NCBI RefSeq assembly: GCF_016808335.1
Contig: NC_053148.1
Coordinates: 191,001 to 255,000, forward strand
Length of the DNA stretch: 64,000 bases
Direction of reading: 5' to 3'
Origin: Panicum virgatum
Taxonomy: Eukaryota > Streptophyta > Magnoliopsida > Poales > Poaceae
Numbering within the stretch: the first letter of the stretch is position 1; each line of letters opens with the position of its first letter. The notes below the pieces were generated by a model. It saw only the letters and a program-made list of their open reading frames with translations. It was not told the DNA's origin and did no database searches. This document shows positions 11,676 to 23,440 of this stretch, piece by piece. The position numbers and the translations under genes are program-made.

Positions 11676-12884
11676 GGGTTTTTTTTATCCACACCATTAC
11701 AATTTTCGAAGTTTGGAAAAACGCATTACTATTTGTCTATTTCGAAATATACCATTATAATTTTTCGTTTCTCACAAAAATACCACTGAATACGTATGAA
11801 GACAATCTGGACCCAGCTGCAGGTGTACACAAATACGTATATTGCATTGAAAGCCCTCTCCTATCACTGACTCGCGGGTCCTACGTGTCATCTTCTTCCT
11901 CCTCTTCTCTCTTCTTGGTGAGCACCATCCATGGCTGTCAATGCGAAGGCACGGAGCTCGGGTGGCTCGGCGGCGGCGGCGAGTGGTCGACGCGATGAGC
12001 CTGCGCCGGGTCCCCCGCCCGCCGCCGGGAGCGCGCTGCCGCCAACCACCGGATCTGCGTGAGGCCAAGCCAGGGAGGGAGAGGGAGGCTGAGCGAGCGG
12101 GCGGACAGGTGCTGCAGCGCACCTCGATCTGGGGGAGCTCGATGCCCACCCTGCAAGCACACCGATTCAATTAGCTTCTATCTCGACCGAGCGATCGAAT
12201 TCCAATTCCAAAACACTGCAGCAGCAGGGCACGGCTGCAATTTGGGGCAACTCGAAGGTCGAGGCGGTCCCGGAAGCGGTGGAGCAGGCGCTCGTTGTCG
12301 TCCTCGAGACCTCGACAGCCTTGAACATGCGCTCTATGAGCTCCCGGCCCTCGCGCGGGTCCAAGTTCGCGATGTCCACCTCGTCGGCCGTCAGCTTCCC
12401 CTGCTCCTCCAGGCTGAGCGAGCGGGCGGAGCTCACGACGCGGAGTAAGGGGCCGGCGGCGGATGTGGCAGCGGGCGGAGCTCGCGACGCGGAGCGCGCG
12501 GGCGGAGCGCGCAACACGGAGCAAGGGGCCGGCGGCGGACGTGGCTGGCGCGGAGCTCGACGTGCTGCTGCTCGCCCGCCTGGCCACGTGCTACTGCTGT
12601 TGCTCCCCATCGACGATGGCGGATGCGGCTCAGCAATGGGAAGATTGCGAGAGGAGGAGGAAGAAGATGACATGTGGGGCCCGCGAGTCAGTGGTAGGAG
12701 AGAGGGCCTTCAATGCAATATAGGTATTCGTATACACTTGCAACTATGCGTATGTTGTCTCCATACGTATTCTGTGGCATTTTTGTGAGGAGCGAAAAAT
12801 TGTAATAGTATGTTTCGAAATAGACGAATAGTAATGGTGTTTCTCCAAACTTCGAAAATTGTAATGGTGTGGATAAAAAAACCC
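11676..12884. mobile_element. Non-autonomous Mutator-like element (Pack-MULE type)
   Basis: This 1209-bp element starts GGGTTTTTTTTATCCACACC and ends with its inverted counterpart. The inverted repeats continue for roughly 250 bp at each end with few mismatches. The exact 9-bp TSD on both sides identifies the Mutator superfamily. No transposase is encoded. The interior (about 11930-12620) is GC-rich, unlike the AT-rich termini, and contains gene-like sequence plus internally repeated GCGGGCGGAGCTC blocks. This matches the Pack-MULE pattern of captured host sequence. It lies just behind the BAHD stop codon. Confidence 0.9.
12171..12420 (-). pseudogene. Captured gene fragment inside the Mutator-like element
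   Basis: On the minus strand, one frame reads LTADEVDIANLDPREGRELI and continues with an acidic, helical-looking stretch. A neighbouring frame continues EDDNERLLHRFRDRLD, so a frameshift now splits what looks like a coherent coding segment. The source gene is not recognised. GC content and amino-acid pattern indicate host coding sequence rather than transposase. Confidence 0.5.
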
Positions 12885-12893
12885 ATTTTTATT
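12885..12893. repeat. 9-bp TSD, right copy
   Basis: ATTTTTATT, identical to 11667-11675. Confidence 0.9.
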
Positions 12894-13964
12894 TGTTGCC
12901 ATATATAATAGTGTTTCGTTTCCTTAATTAAAGGAATATAAATAAATAAACAGAAGGAAACATCGGTCAAATGTAGTGAGACCTGGCTGGCTAGAGGAAG
13001 AGGACCCATAATTCTACAATATACCATCGAATCAAAATTTGCCATTAGGTTCACTATCAAACACAAGATCTAACTTTACTTTAGTATGTTCTCATCAAAG
13101 TGGTGGAGTTACCTTTTCAAACACAAATCCTACTTCTGCTACCATACAAATTAGTCACAAGTTACTTCATACCATATATTATGGCAAGTTATATACTAAA
13201 TTGTTTTTTTTCTTAACTTTCACTAAGTAGATAAAGACACAGATCGACAAAATGTTACTTTTTCTAATATTAATGCAAGTTGATTTTTTAAAATTTTCAC
13301 GGAGTACATAAACACTTGTCTGTAAAAATATTTTTAAGAATATGATAACTTTTCTTTTTGAAAAATATGGTGGGATCAGAATTTCCATTTTAAGAAGTTC
13401 AAGAACTCTCTCCAAGACTAAATGGAGAGGTCTCTCTATTTAGAATTTAGCAATGTTGTACGATGATGTATCGTGAACCATCCCAGCAAAGAAGGAAAGT
13501 AGCACTCTCCGGATTCCGAAATGCACTCAAATTCCTCTCTGATCATCAAATGCACCAACAAAGCATGGTCGGTCGCATACGAGGTGCCAACATAAATACT
13601 ACTGCATACATAGCAGTAGTTGCTGGATCAGAAAGAATTCTTGCAGAATCGATCAACACAAAGTTTTCACTGTACAGTTTGTCCAAATGTCTCCTTACAG
13701 CATGACAACCAAAAGCAAGCGAGCAAGCATGGATCCAATCACATCTATCTGTACACAGGGGTGCGGGCGGGCCGGCCTAATAAGCACTAGCAAGCTCCCA
13801 GCTCCAACTGCAAGCTCGCTTCCAGGCTTTCGACATCAGTTGCCACAAAAACCACTAGATATCCCATGCCACACCACGGCACAAAATCCACCTCTTTCTT
13901 TATACAATTTGGGGGTCGATACCTTCACTCTAGACAGTTAGATTTATATTTATGGTCGTCATCA
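12894..13964. other. Intergenic / 3' flank of the MEI2-like gene
   Basis: AT-rich, with no coding signal on either strand. The part near 13500-13964 probably contains the 3' UTR of the minus-strand MEI2-like gene. Confidence 0.4.
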
Positions 13965-16900
13965 TCACAAGCTCCCGGCCATATGCATGGAGCTCTCTCC
14001 TCCTGCCTTCACGTCGTCTTCATCGTCAAGTGAATCACCTGTCCCATCTTCCACAGGCATGTGGATGCATATGCCATTGATAGGAAACGCTTCCTGGGTT
14101 TCATTCGTGGTATTAATAACACTAGATCTACTCTCAGCATCATGCAAATTATCTTCAACAACAGCATGCCAGGAGCTGGCTGTTTACCTGATTTCCAGAT
14201 TCCAGACCATTGGGATGGAAAAGAATCGGCCGGCACCTCTTATCCTCATTCATCAAGCTTGAATTCTGAAAATGTGATATCAGCGCGGTCCGTCCTTGGA
14301 TTCTAGCATAAGCCAAGGAGGCTACTTTCTCACTGTTGAACTTCTCCCATTTCTTCCCATTAAATGCCTGCAGATTAAAGGCAAGATATCTTTCAAGATC
14401 CACTCTACTGGTAATCTGGATTCACTAAGCTACAAAATGGAACAATATCTTAACTCTGGTATTAACATTCATAAACAGAGGAGAAGGGCCGAGAAACAAG
14501 GCACACCTGGTAGAATGATATAATGTGTGTTGGTGATATCATGTTAATGAATGCATATCCAACATTGCATTTGTTCTGCATAGGCAACACATAATTTAAA
14601 AAATAGTTGCTGGCTATCAAAATATACCCGTGAAAAACAGCAGCGCAAATGAACATGAAGTCCAGTACCTTAAAATCAATCGGCAGGTAGAAGAAGTCAT
14701 AAGTCCCTTTGTGAAGTTCATCAATCGCAGCCAAAAGCATCTTAGATGTATATCTGTTGGATTCAGGAGTTAAAAAAAAAAACCCTGAATAACACAACCA
14801 ACTAGCACATATTCCAAATGAAAATGTGATTCGAAACTGCATACTTGTTTGGAATGTTTTTAATCATCAATGTCGTCCTAGTATCATCGCCTTTGCTAAT
14901 CTTCTCCAAATCAAGCTGGTACTGCCTCTTGCTATCGACTTGGAGCGCACTGCTGTCAACTCGGCGGTTACGCCGGTCAATCGAGCTGTCAAGTCCGAAA
15001 GAGCCAGGACCTTGGTATGTGGGGTTACTGTAGAATGCATGTCCCAATCTCGGTGACAGCATCGGTCTGAAGTTACTAGAACTATTATCTGTCAGACTTC
15101 CACTCAGAGAAGAAACAGGACTCAAAGAAGGACGGCCAGCCAAGTTCAGCATCAGGCCAGCCCCGTTTCTGCCAGTACCAATATTTCCCATGTTCCCGAA
15201 CCTGACTTGTTTCATAAAAGATGTCTCTGGCGATTCAGGTAAGAAGCCAAAATGGCTCTCAAATCGAGCACCTGAAGGGGCAGAACCAACATGATGGTGG
15301 TGGTGCTGATCTGAAGACCCAAATAACGAAGCCTGACGGCTGCTGTGCAAGAAGCCTTGCCCCTGAGAGCGGCTACTGGATGGCAATGCAGACCCAATTG
15401 CTGGTGGACGCCAAACAGGGGATTGAGAGGTTTCTGAATAGGGCTTCGGACTACCCCAGAGAAATTGGGGGCCAGATAAAGTCCCAGGACTAGAATTCAA
15501 ATGTTCACTGTTGCGATCCTGGTATGAGTGGGAGTGCTGGAATGCAGTTCCCAGGGACTGGTTACCATTTGAGAATACTTGATCATATTTAGACCGATTG
15601 CTATCCTTCCCAATAGGTGCAATCTTTACAGCATTTGACATTAGCGAAGGCATTCCGATGGGACTCATTCCATTTCCAGTTGGAGACCTGTTGAAAGCCT
15701 GCAACATATTGTTGTCTGTTGGACTACTATAGTGAGCCCATACCCCTGCCACACAAGGATAAAGAAAATTAACTTTTATAAACAAGCGAGTGATTGCAAA
15801 ATACATGAAATGGCAAGCTCCAACAGAGGTACCTGGAGGAGAGTTAGCAATTGGTGAACCAACATGAGGATGTCTATAGCTTCTGGGCTCCTCTTGGTCC
15901 AAATCATGACCAAGCTGCTGCATCAAGCTAAATCAGAAGATAACAAGAAAATCTCATTGGATCAGTAGAGTACACCAGAAACATTCCGTGAATTAAGTAA
16001 TGAGTACCACATGTATGAAAAATAAGTACAAACATAGGCTGCCTAAAACTCAACGAAGGTCTCTTTGAGAGAGACATGTATATCTGCAGTTTACAGAATG
16101 TACCATTCGGTATAAAAATGACTCAGTGGAAAGAATTGCAGAAACTGTCAAATTGAAAGTGAATTACTCAAATAAATTGAACATGAGACCTGAGTCATAA
16201 AATTATCGGAAGTAATTGTAAACCTCCAAAGTATCATCACGAGTATGTGGTTTCAAGAAACACAGAAAATTAAGACAATAGACAATTCTAAAAAAAACAA
16301 TATTATTCAGAAATATGGGCAATAACTGAAGAGACATATAAACAAATGGAAAAGTAACTCAAAATCATACTTTCTACGTGTTCCACCAGGACGACTTGGT
16401 TCCAACTTGATTCTCTTTCCAGCTATCTCACTTTTATTAAGTGACCGAAGAGCAGCCTCTGCTGCTCTTACATCATAGAACTCTATAAACTTATGATGCT
16501 TTTTGTTTGGTGTCTCTCTTATCTGCAAACAGAAACCAGAACACCATTGACTTGAATACAGAAAGAAGATTGGAAGCAGAATGAAGGGAAATAACACTTT
16601 GAATGTCATCCTAACCTCTTTTACTTCCCCATATGCCCCGAAAATCTGGCGAACCTCTTCATTAGAAACTGACGGGTCCAAGTTAAATATAACAAGAGTT
16701 CCCTGGTTTAAATCTTTGTCAGATGGATTCTCCTGCAAAATCAACACAACAATCATTCCAAGTACTTTTGTTAGTGGTATTGCAAAACAAAAACAATCAT
16801 GCCAACAGGTCCTTTTGATGGTGGTTTTGCAAAATAAAAAACAATCATTCCAAGAAGTACCTTTGGGATGGAAAAATGGATGTCCAGCTTTCTCCTCCTC

Positions 16901-18205
16901 AGAGGCTTGTTCTGCAACGCACGCATTGCGTTGCGTGCCGACCGGATATCAAAATAAGATATCATTACAAAACCCCTGTGCTTTGTTGCAGTGTAGAGGG
17001 TTCTGATATCCCCATATTGCTGAAATGGCAATATAAACATCATCAGGCCCATACAACATAATTGTGAAGATTCAGTATGGGAGACATGGCATGAATGAGA
17101 AAGGCCACGGGGTTAGCATATACAACATAAATCATGGAGCATCTAGAACCATTGAGGTATTTTAATACCTCAAACAAAGTGCGCAGTTCAGAGTCCTCGA
17201 CATTGCTATTGATGTTCCTTACAAACAATGTTCTGGAAGGGTGTTCTCCATATGGATGCTCCCCAGCCACAGTCCCGACAGCGCTTGGGACACCAAAAGG
17301 GCTGACCCCATTGCCTCTAGCCCCATCAGCAATACTTGAATTCGCGAAACTAGCTGTGACGCTCTCCAGAGGATCCAAGTCCAGCTCCATGCCCCCTCCG
17401 CTGCCAAATACATCAAACTCTTCCAATTCTTCCGTGTTATTTGTCTTCCCAACTGGTTCGATCTCATCTGTTATCCCAGCGAAAAACTCATCTTCGTCAG
17501 GCAGCAAGTCATCTATCTGGCGAAGATCAAAATCAAACGGGTAGTCCTTCTCTTCTGGGTCATCATCAAGCACTTTGATTTTGGCAGAAGTGTCATCTAT
17601 TGACGGGGTACCATGTGCAGAATCAGGAAAGTTCACTGAAAGGAAAAAGGGCAGGAGACATGGTCAGGACATGGGGAAAAAACATATAGGCATTAATTAA
17701 AAGGTTAGATTTATTAGGTTTCTGACGCATCACAACAAATGGGGGCAGCATGAGCCTGCATATTTGACATTTGTACTCTGCAACAATCATTTGGACCCTC
17801 TTACCCCTTTGTGTTATTATTATGTCTAGGACATCCCGACACATATGTTCAGACAGGAAGGCTACTAAATTTCAACAGCCATCAGAAAGTAAAGCATATG
17901 AGCATGTAGTGTGCAAGTGCATTAAGAAGATGGGAAACGGCACACATACATTTCTCATGAGGAAGAAGCGGCAGCGAGGATGAGAAGAGGCTTGCATCGC
18001 CCAAGCCAGCGCGTGTGTTGAGCAGCTGTGGTTGAGGGATCCTCCAAGGGTTGTTACTTGCTGCCATCTGCCTCGGCTTGGAGGCAGGGGGCACGGCAGG
18101 ACCTGATAGAAAAAAAATATGTGGTCGATTAGCAGAAGACAGGCGCGGGAAGGATATGATATTTTGCGGAATGCAACGACCTGGCGTGTTGAAAGGATGG
18201 TCCAT
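13965..18205 (-). CDS. MEI2-like RNA-binding protein
   Basis: A three-RRM protein of the plant MEI2-like (AML/OML) family; these bind RNA and act in meiosis and meristem development. Coding exons read on the minus strand: 17950-18205, 17169-17635, 16861-17019, 16616-16732, 16371-16522, 15833-15927, 14845-15745, 14669-14753, 14507-14575, 14188-14367, 13965-14093. They total 2610 nt, 869 aa, with all phases consistent. RRM1 (about 213-290) has RNP motifs LFVRNI and KHRGFVMI. RRM2 (about 303-376) contains TLVIFNLDPSVSNEEVRQIF. The C-terminal MEI2-type RRM3 (about 703-800) has TTLMIKNIPNKY and NVGYAFINM. The acidic block with DFDLRQIDDLLPDEDEFFAG near residue 105 is typical. The chosen ATG (18203-18205) starts MDHPFNTPG; an in-frame upstream exon cannot be excluded. 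A 78-nt GT-AG segment (18103-18180) is in frame and could be spliced or retained. It resembles the rice OML2/OML3 group, but the exact orthologue is not asserted. Confidence 0.9.
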
Positions 18206-18850
18206 CACAGCAGCATTGTGCGGATCGGAAGGGTACCTGCAGAGAAAAAACAGAGGGAGGTAATAAGCAGCAATTGAGTTATGACCACGAAGTTGAGCAG
18301 TGAGTAGAAACCACAGTTTTTTGCAATCTAATAGGACGGAGAAGTTGGTCCGGTGGAGTGAGGAGGCATCTTATCCGAACAACTGGCTTGGCGAAACAAG
18401 GCGGCTTTGACTATCCAACCACAGCGATCGTCAAATCCCCGTTCCCCATGTTGCTCCTCCGTGAGCCGCGTGAGCAGGAAGGCGACCTCGTCCCCGGGCG
18501 CCGTGGCACGCATGGAGCGGCGGCGCTTGGCCTCCAGGCCCATGATCCTCGCTTCTCCGGCGGGCTGCGCGGCGAATCGGGCGGGTCCCTCCACTAGTCC
18601 TCTTGTTCCCATGAGTCACTGAACAGTCGCTCGCGCCGCCCGTGCCCACCCACCCCCGGCCCCAGTCGTACGGTACGATCACGGTGGCATGGTAGATGAA
18701 ATCAAATCAAAACACAAGGAGAAGGGAGAGCAACTCACCTCCGGTGCGGTTGGAAACCCTAACGGGGCCTCCTCCTCGGATGCTGTGGGGGGCTGGGAGA
18801 CTTGGACTTGGAGAGGCGGGCGAAATCTTGCAGTCTCTTCTCTCCTCCCT
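18206..18850 (-). other. 5' leader exons and introns of the MEI2-like gene
   Basis: A donor CCGGAG/GTGAGT at 18738-18739 suggests a non-coding first exon of about 18739-18850. An acceptor CTGTTCAG before 18618 would start a second exon holding an ATG (18610-18612) and a 94-codon frame ending at 18328. That frame does not join MDHPF in an obvious way and may be an upstream ORF or an alternative N-terminus. Confidence 0.45.
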
Positions 18851-18874
18851 CGTCTTCCTGCTCCTCCTTCCCCT

Positions 18875-18893
18875 TTTTATTTATATAGATTTA
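18875..18893 (-). promoter_or_regulatory. TATA box of the MEI2-like gene
   Basis: On the minus strand this reads AAATCTATATAAATAAAA. It lies about 30 bp before the GC/CT-rich leader and the 18739 donor, and a second TATATAAAT lies just upstream. Confidence 0.55.
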
Positions 18894-18977
18894 TATATTT
18901 TTAGAAGAAGAGGAGGCGGCGGCGGCGCAAGTTACTCCTCAATCAACAAGCCATCCATCCATCCATCCATTGAGTTG

Positions 18978-19220
18978 CGCCGTGTTTAGTTGCAAAAATT
19001 TTACGGTGTAAAATACCGTAGTACTTTTGTTTGTATTTGGTAATTATTATTCTGTTATAGATTAATTAAGCTCATTAGATTCGTCTCGTGATTTACAAGC
19101 AAACTATGCAATTAGTTTTTTATTTCGCGTAGATTTAATACTTTATGCATGTGTTAAAAAATTTGATGTGACGGAGAATCTTGTAAAGTTTTGGAATTTT
19201 AGACGCAACTAAACAGGGCC
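18978..19220. mobile_element. Tourist-like MITE
   Basis: 243 bp with inverted ends CGCCGTGTTTAGTTGC and, reverse complemented, GGCCCTGTTTAGTTGC. A 3-bp TTG direct repeat flanks it (18975-18977, 19221-19223). Internal text such as TCGTCTCGTGATTTAC is shared with the MITE at 26575. A 3-bp TSD fits PIF/Harbinger. It sits about 100 bp upstream of the MEI2-like TATA box. Confidence 0.75.
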
Positions 19221-19223
19221 TTG

Positions 19224-20408
19224 GTATTTGAGTTGAGAAGAAATCCTATAGATTATTAAATCTGTTGATTTATTTATTATCCCTGTCATCATCATTTATA
19301 ATAAATAAATATATAAAATATTTTTGGTGAGGGGGGAGGGACAGCGACAGCCATGATGATTGGGGGGCGGGTCCATCATCCGTCCTCATCTCTTCCCCCG
19401 ATGACATGTGGGTCCCCTACCCACTGGAGGCTTACTTGGTTATTACTAGCCTGCATCAGTGGTGATTAGCGCTCTGCCCTCTTTTAGATGAATAGCTATT
19501 TTTCTAGCTAAAAATATTTTAAAAAATTATAACTAGCTTTGAAATTTTACCAGCCCTATAATAAATAGAGAACTTTCAAGATACTAGAGAAAATAGACAA
19601 ATCTTTGGTATATATATTTCAAATGAGATACACGTAGATCCAGGCCCACTCTTTTCCATGCAGCGGCGGCTCTGGCTCTGTTTGGTTTAGAATTTTTATG
19701 AGGAAATCTTGCATGCATGGATTACTAAATGAAGTCTATTTGCAAATTTTTTCATAAATAAAAGTAACTTACGAATCTAATGACGGTAATTAATTGATGA
19801 TTGGCTACAATGATGCTACAGTAACTATCCTCTAATCATGTGGTCAAATGACTCATTAGATTCTTCAGGGTTCATGGCGTATGAGTTCTGGAGTTGGTTT
19901 TATAAACTGACTTTGTTTAATGCTCCTAATTAGCGGTCAAATTGCTTTCTAGGATCCTCTAGGAAGAAACCAGGTTGTACACTGGAGGTCTAGCCGGAGC
20001 TGGCCTCCCAACGACAACGGTCGCCGGCAAGCGATAGAGCACGGGCAGCACGGGGTGGCGAATCTCCTCGGAGCTCTGAGTTCTCTCCAATCGTGACGGA
20101 GTGAAGGCGCTCGAAGCTAAAACCTTTCTCTAGTGGCGACGCAGCGAAGGAGCCGGTGGAGGGGGTGGCAGGGGGGTAGAGGGCGGCATGGCGGAGGGGA
20201 CGAAGGACGCGCAGAGGGGACGGCGAACGCATGGAAGGAGATCAATACCGAGCCGAGTGCCTCTCAAGAGAAAGATAGCAGAGGGGGTTGGATTGCTAAC
20301 CAGATACCAATCCAAGAAGTTTGGAGAGGCTATTGGATCTGAATTTGAACCTAATTTTTCTATTTTTACAGAACCAACTCAGTTTACCTAGTCTTTTGAG
20401 ACACTCTT
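19224..20408. other. Intergenic with degenerate MITE text and an unassigned GC-rich patch
   Basis: About 19676-19925 resembles half of a GGCTCTGTTTGG-type MITE without a clean second terminus. A GC-rich patch at 19990-20260 has short open frames on both strands, but no recognised domain or splice structure. No gene is called. Confidence 0.35.
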
Positions 20409-20696
20409 AGAGTATCTCCAAGAGACTATTTATATCTTCTCTAATTTATAGAAATAGAGATTCTGATGAAAATTTATGCTCAACAGCCTCTTCAATTGAA
20501 TATTCAAATATAGATATCCTCTATTCGGTATTTCATGCTAGCCAAATATGAAGAGCAAGAATGGCTCTCTAGACTACACAAAAGTTATAGAAAAGCTGTT
20601 GGAAAATACAAAGATGTGGAAAACGATTTTTACTCGAATGACTCTCAAAATGATGATTTAAAGAGTAGATTTTAGAAAAGCTCTTGCAGATGCTCT
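20409..20696. mobile_element. MITE with AGAG(T/C)ATCTCCAAGAG ends
   Basis: The left end AGAGTATCTCCAAGAG and the reverse complement of the right end AGAGCATCTGCAAGAG are inverted repeats 288 bp apart. No TSD was found. Similar termini appear at 32648 and 33729. Confidence 0.55.
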
Positions 20697-20813
20697 TGAG
20701 GGCTATTTAGATTCCAAGAGTTTAAAATATAAGTCTTGTAATATTCGAGTCGATCAGAAAGACTAAACATTATATTCCATAAGCTATTATATAGTTTGAT
20801 TTCTCTATGTATA

Positions 20814-21260
20814 TGTCGGTATTTAGCCGCCAAGCTCACCTAGAGATACACCAAGGTGGTAGGTTTATAGGTAGAGTTTCGCTGAAGTCTTGAACCGATA
20901 GTGCAAGGAACACAAAACTTTAAACATGTTCAGACTGCGATATGCGTAATACCCTAGGTCCTGTTGGTTATTTGTATGGTTGTTTGTATTTTCTTAGATA
21001 AGGCTATGTTTTTAAGTAAATGAGTTTATGTTATGAGAGGGTCCATGTACGTCCTTATATAGTCTAGAGGGACATGGTTACATGAAAATCCTAGCCGAAC
21101 ACTACTTGAGAAGTCATACCCAATGTCTATCGGGTAGTTTCATTATTCAACTAGTTCTACTCCTATACGGATAGTTACAATAAGATAAGATACATGTCAT
21201 GTGCTATCTCTTATTCTCGACGTCTTTGAGCGATCCCGCTGCCCTGGGTCTGAGAGTATT
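20814..21260. repeat. Repeat-like block, class unresolved
   Basis: Text such as GTCGGTATTTAGCCGCC and GCGTAATACCCTAGGTCCTG is of a kind common in high-copy grass repeats (LTR or CACTA ends). Neither termini nor TSD can be seen. Confidence 0.35.
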
Positions 21261-21540
21261 ATTTTTATCAAATTATTTTATTTAGTCAATGCTGTTTCAT
21301 ATATCAAATGTTTATTATATAGAACTTAATTGGTGGAACCATGGTAAACATGGCAAGTTGGAGACGAACGATAGAGGCACAAGTGCTAAGTATACTATCA
21401 AAAGCTTAAATCAATTATTTAAATATTTTAGTGACTTCAAGTGAAAAAATTGGAAACTAAAAAGTTTCATACAAAAAATCAAGAGTTCATATGAAAAAGC
21501 TATAAAGTTTCTAAGGTTAGAATTGTCACGCTGCCGGGGA

Positions 21541-22700
21541 TGGTGTGACAAGCTTGATACTTGGCTTCCACCTTTTTTGCTCTTTGGATTTTTCTGAAAG
21601 ATTTTCACATGTAGACCCCTAGACAAATGTTTTGCATTCTTGGACCTAGGAGATCGGCACCATGACGCGTGACGCCGAGGTAACACATCTCGACGCCATC
21701 GATCATGGCGCCGAGGCCCGCAACAGAACTGGTGACTGCGTGGCACGACGTGGCTAGATGTCGGCGCCACAAATCTTGGCGCCGAGGTGGCTGCCATATC
21801 CTAGCGCCCCCTTTTTCTTCTTGACCAAGGCTCCATCCATCTGTTCTACCCCTCGTCACTTTTCGTCTCTCCCCCGCTCGCCCAAACTCATCTAACCAAA
21901 AATTTGATCTTGGCAAGTTTGAATCAATCCATAGATCTTCAAAAGCAAGGTATCCTCTCTCCCCTCCTCAATTTTTATGCACTATTTGGTCTATATTATG
22001 TGTATTATTGCTGCGTATGTATGTAATTAGGCGTACCGCACAAGCCACCATGTCTTCCCTCAGGATCTGACATACATCCCATGGAGTAAGATGAAAGCCA
22101 CCATACCTCAAGGAATCCATGTCCCAGTGTGCTTCTGCGTTGCGCAAGCTTGTGGAGTCGAAGGTATTAGGCGATTATTTCGGCATGAGATTCTTCATGT
22201 TTGAGAACTACGAGTATGACCCACCAGGGCGAAGCGGGGGAGCAAGAGGCAGGGTCGACAGCCGGCGCACTGCTGGGGAAGGCGAGCGGAGGTGGCGGCG
22301 CGAGGTCAGGGACATGTTAGACGAAGCGGGTCGAACGACGAGGGACTAAGCGAGAAGGGGTGGCGTGGCCTCTATGACGCCAATTTCGGTGCCAAGATAC
22401 ATGATGCCGAGCTTGGTGCCAAGATCCACAGCGCCGAGCCGCGCCACATCAGCGCCACCTCGGATTGCCACGTGACGCAAGGCCATGACATCGGTGTCAT
22501 GACTCATGGCGCCGAGACGTATTACCTTGGTGCCATGACTCATGGTGCCAAGACGTGTTATCTCGGTGCCGCGACTCGTGGCGCCGACCCCGTAGGTTAA
22601 AAAATGCAAAACATTTCTCAAGAGGTCTGAATGTAAAAAATCTTTCACAAAAAAGGCCAAAAAGCAAAAAGGCGGCTCCATATCACGCCAATGTACGTGG
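21541..22700. mobile_element. Inverted-repeat element with GGCGCC motif array
   Basis: The arm at about 21541-21660, reverse complemented, matches about 22590-22700 (AATGCAAAACATTTGTCTAGG versus AATGCAAAACATTTCTCAAGAG, then ATGTGAAAATCTTTCAGAAA versus ATGTAAAAAATCTTTCACAA). Both arms continue inward into repeats around GGCGCCGAG. There is no recognisable transposase or TSD. The middle (21800-22300) has short frames of low complexity. It may be a fold-back transposon of unknown class. Confidence 0.5.
22498..22590 (+). repeat. 36-bp tandem repeat
   Basis: About two and a half units of 36 bp beginning ATGACTCATGGCGCCGAGAC, with scattered substitutions, inside the inverted-repeat element. Confidence 0.7.
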
Positions 22701-22926
22701 CCAGGCCAACCGGCGAGACCAAAAAATGTTAGATATGCAAAAAAAATTATGCTGTTGGATTATTTTATTTTAAAAAAAACTCCCTTCGACAAATTCAGAT
22801 CAGGTGGTTGGATTCCATGCCAATGCTATGTCTCCAGATCTATCTCTTCATCAGGTATCCATTCATTTATACATGTATCAGCAGCAAAAGATGCCACAGC
22901 TTGTACCTAGTTGCATTTAATGATGA

Positions 22927-23440
22927 CAACGGGTAAAATTCGAGTGGATATAAACTTCATAAATCTGTACCCTCATGCTAAAATATGTACCGCACCCGCA
23001 TCCGAAACCCGCTACGGATAGGAAACGACGCTCGTACCCGCTATCTACAGATATCCACTGCTGGAATGCCGTGTACCAGCAAGTTTTAGAAAATCAAGTA
23101 CGTAAACAAATTTTAATAGTATGTAAATATTAATATATCAATGAATGCGGCTCTATATCTACGCACTAAGAAATTATAGCCCAACAAACAACATATCAAC
23201 ACTATTTATTTAAGGAAACAAATAAATCTGAGCAAATAAATGAACTAATCTCATATATGATACATCACAAAGTTATTGTTCGCAGGTTTACGGATCCGGT
23301 ATCAATTTTTGAAACACATTAGAAAATATCTATTAGGTTTAGAGTTGTACCGCGCTTATACCCGCAGGTACAAACTCAGACCCATATTCGCGTCCATCGG
23401 GTTTGGTATACGCAGGTACGAGGATATTTTGTACCCGTTG
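22927..23440. mobile_element. Possible small hAT-like element
   Basis: The ends CAACGGGTAAAATTCGAG and, reverse complemented, CAACGGGTACAAAATATCC form an inverted repeat. Internally, GTACC-rich subterminal repeats such as TACCCGCAGGTAC occur near both ends. No convincing 8-bp TSD is found. Confidence 0.45.

Noticed and set aside
10175..11692. 505-codon minus-strand frame and a 380-codon plus frame over the BAHD gene
   Set aside because: Arg/Pro/Val-rich shadows caused by the high third-position GC of the BAHD coding sequence; no domain or independent support.
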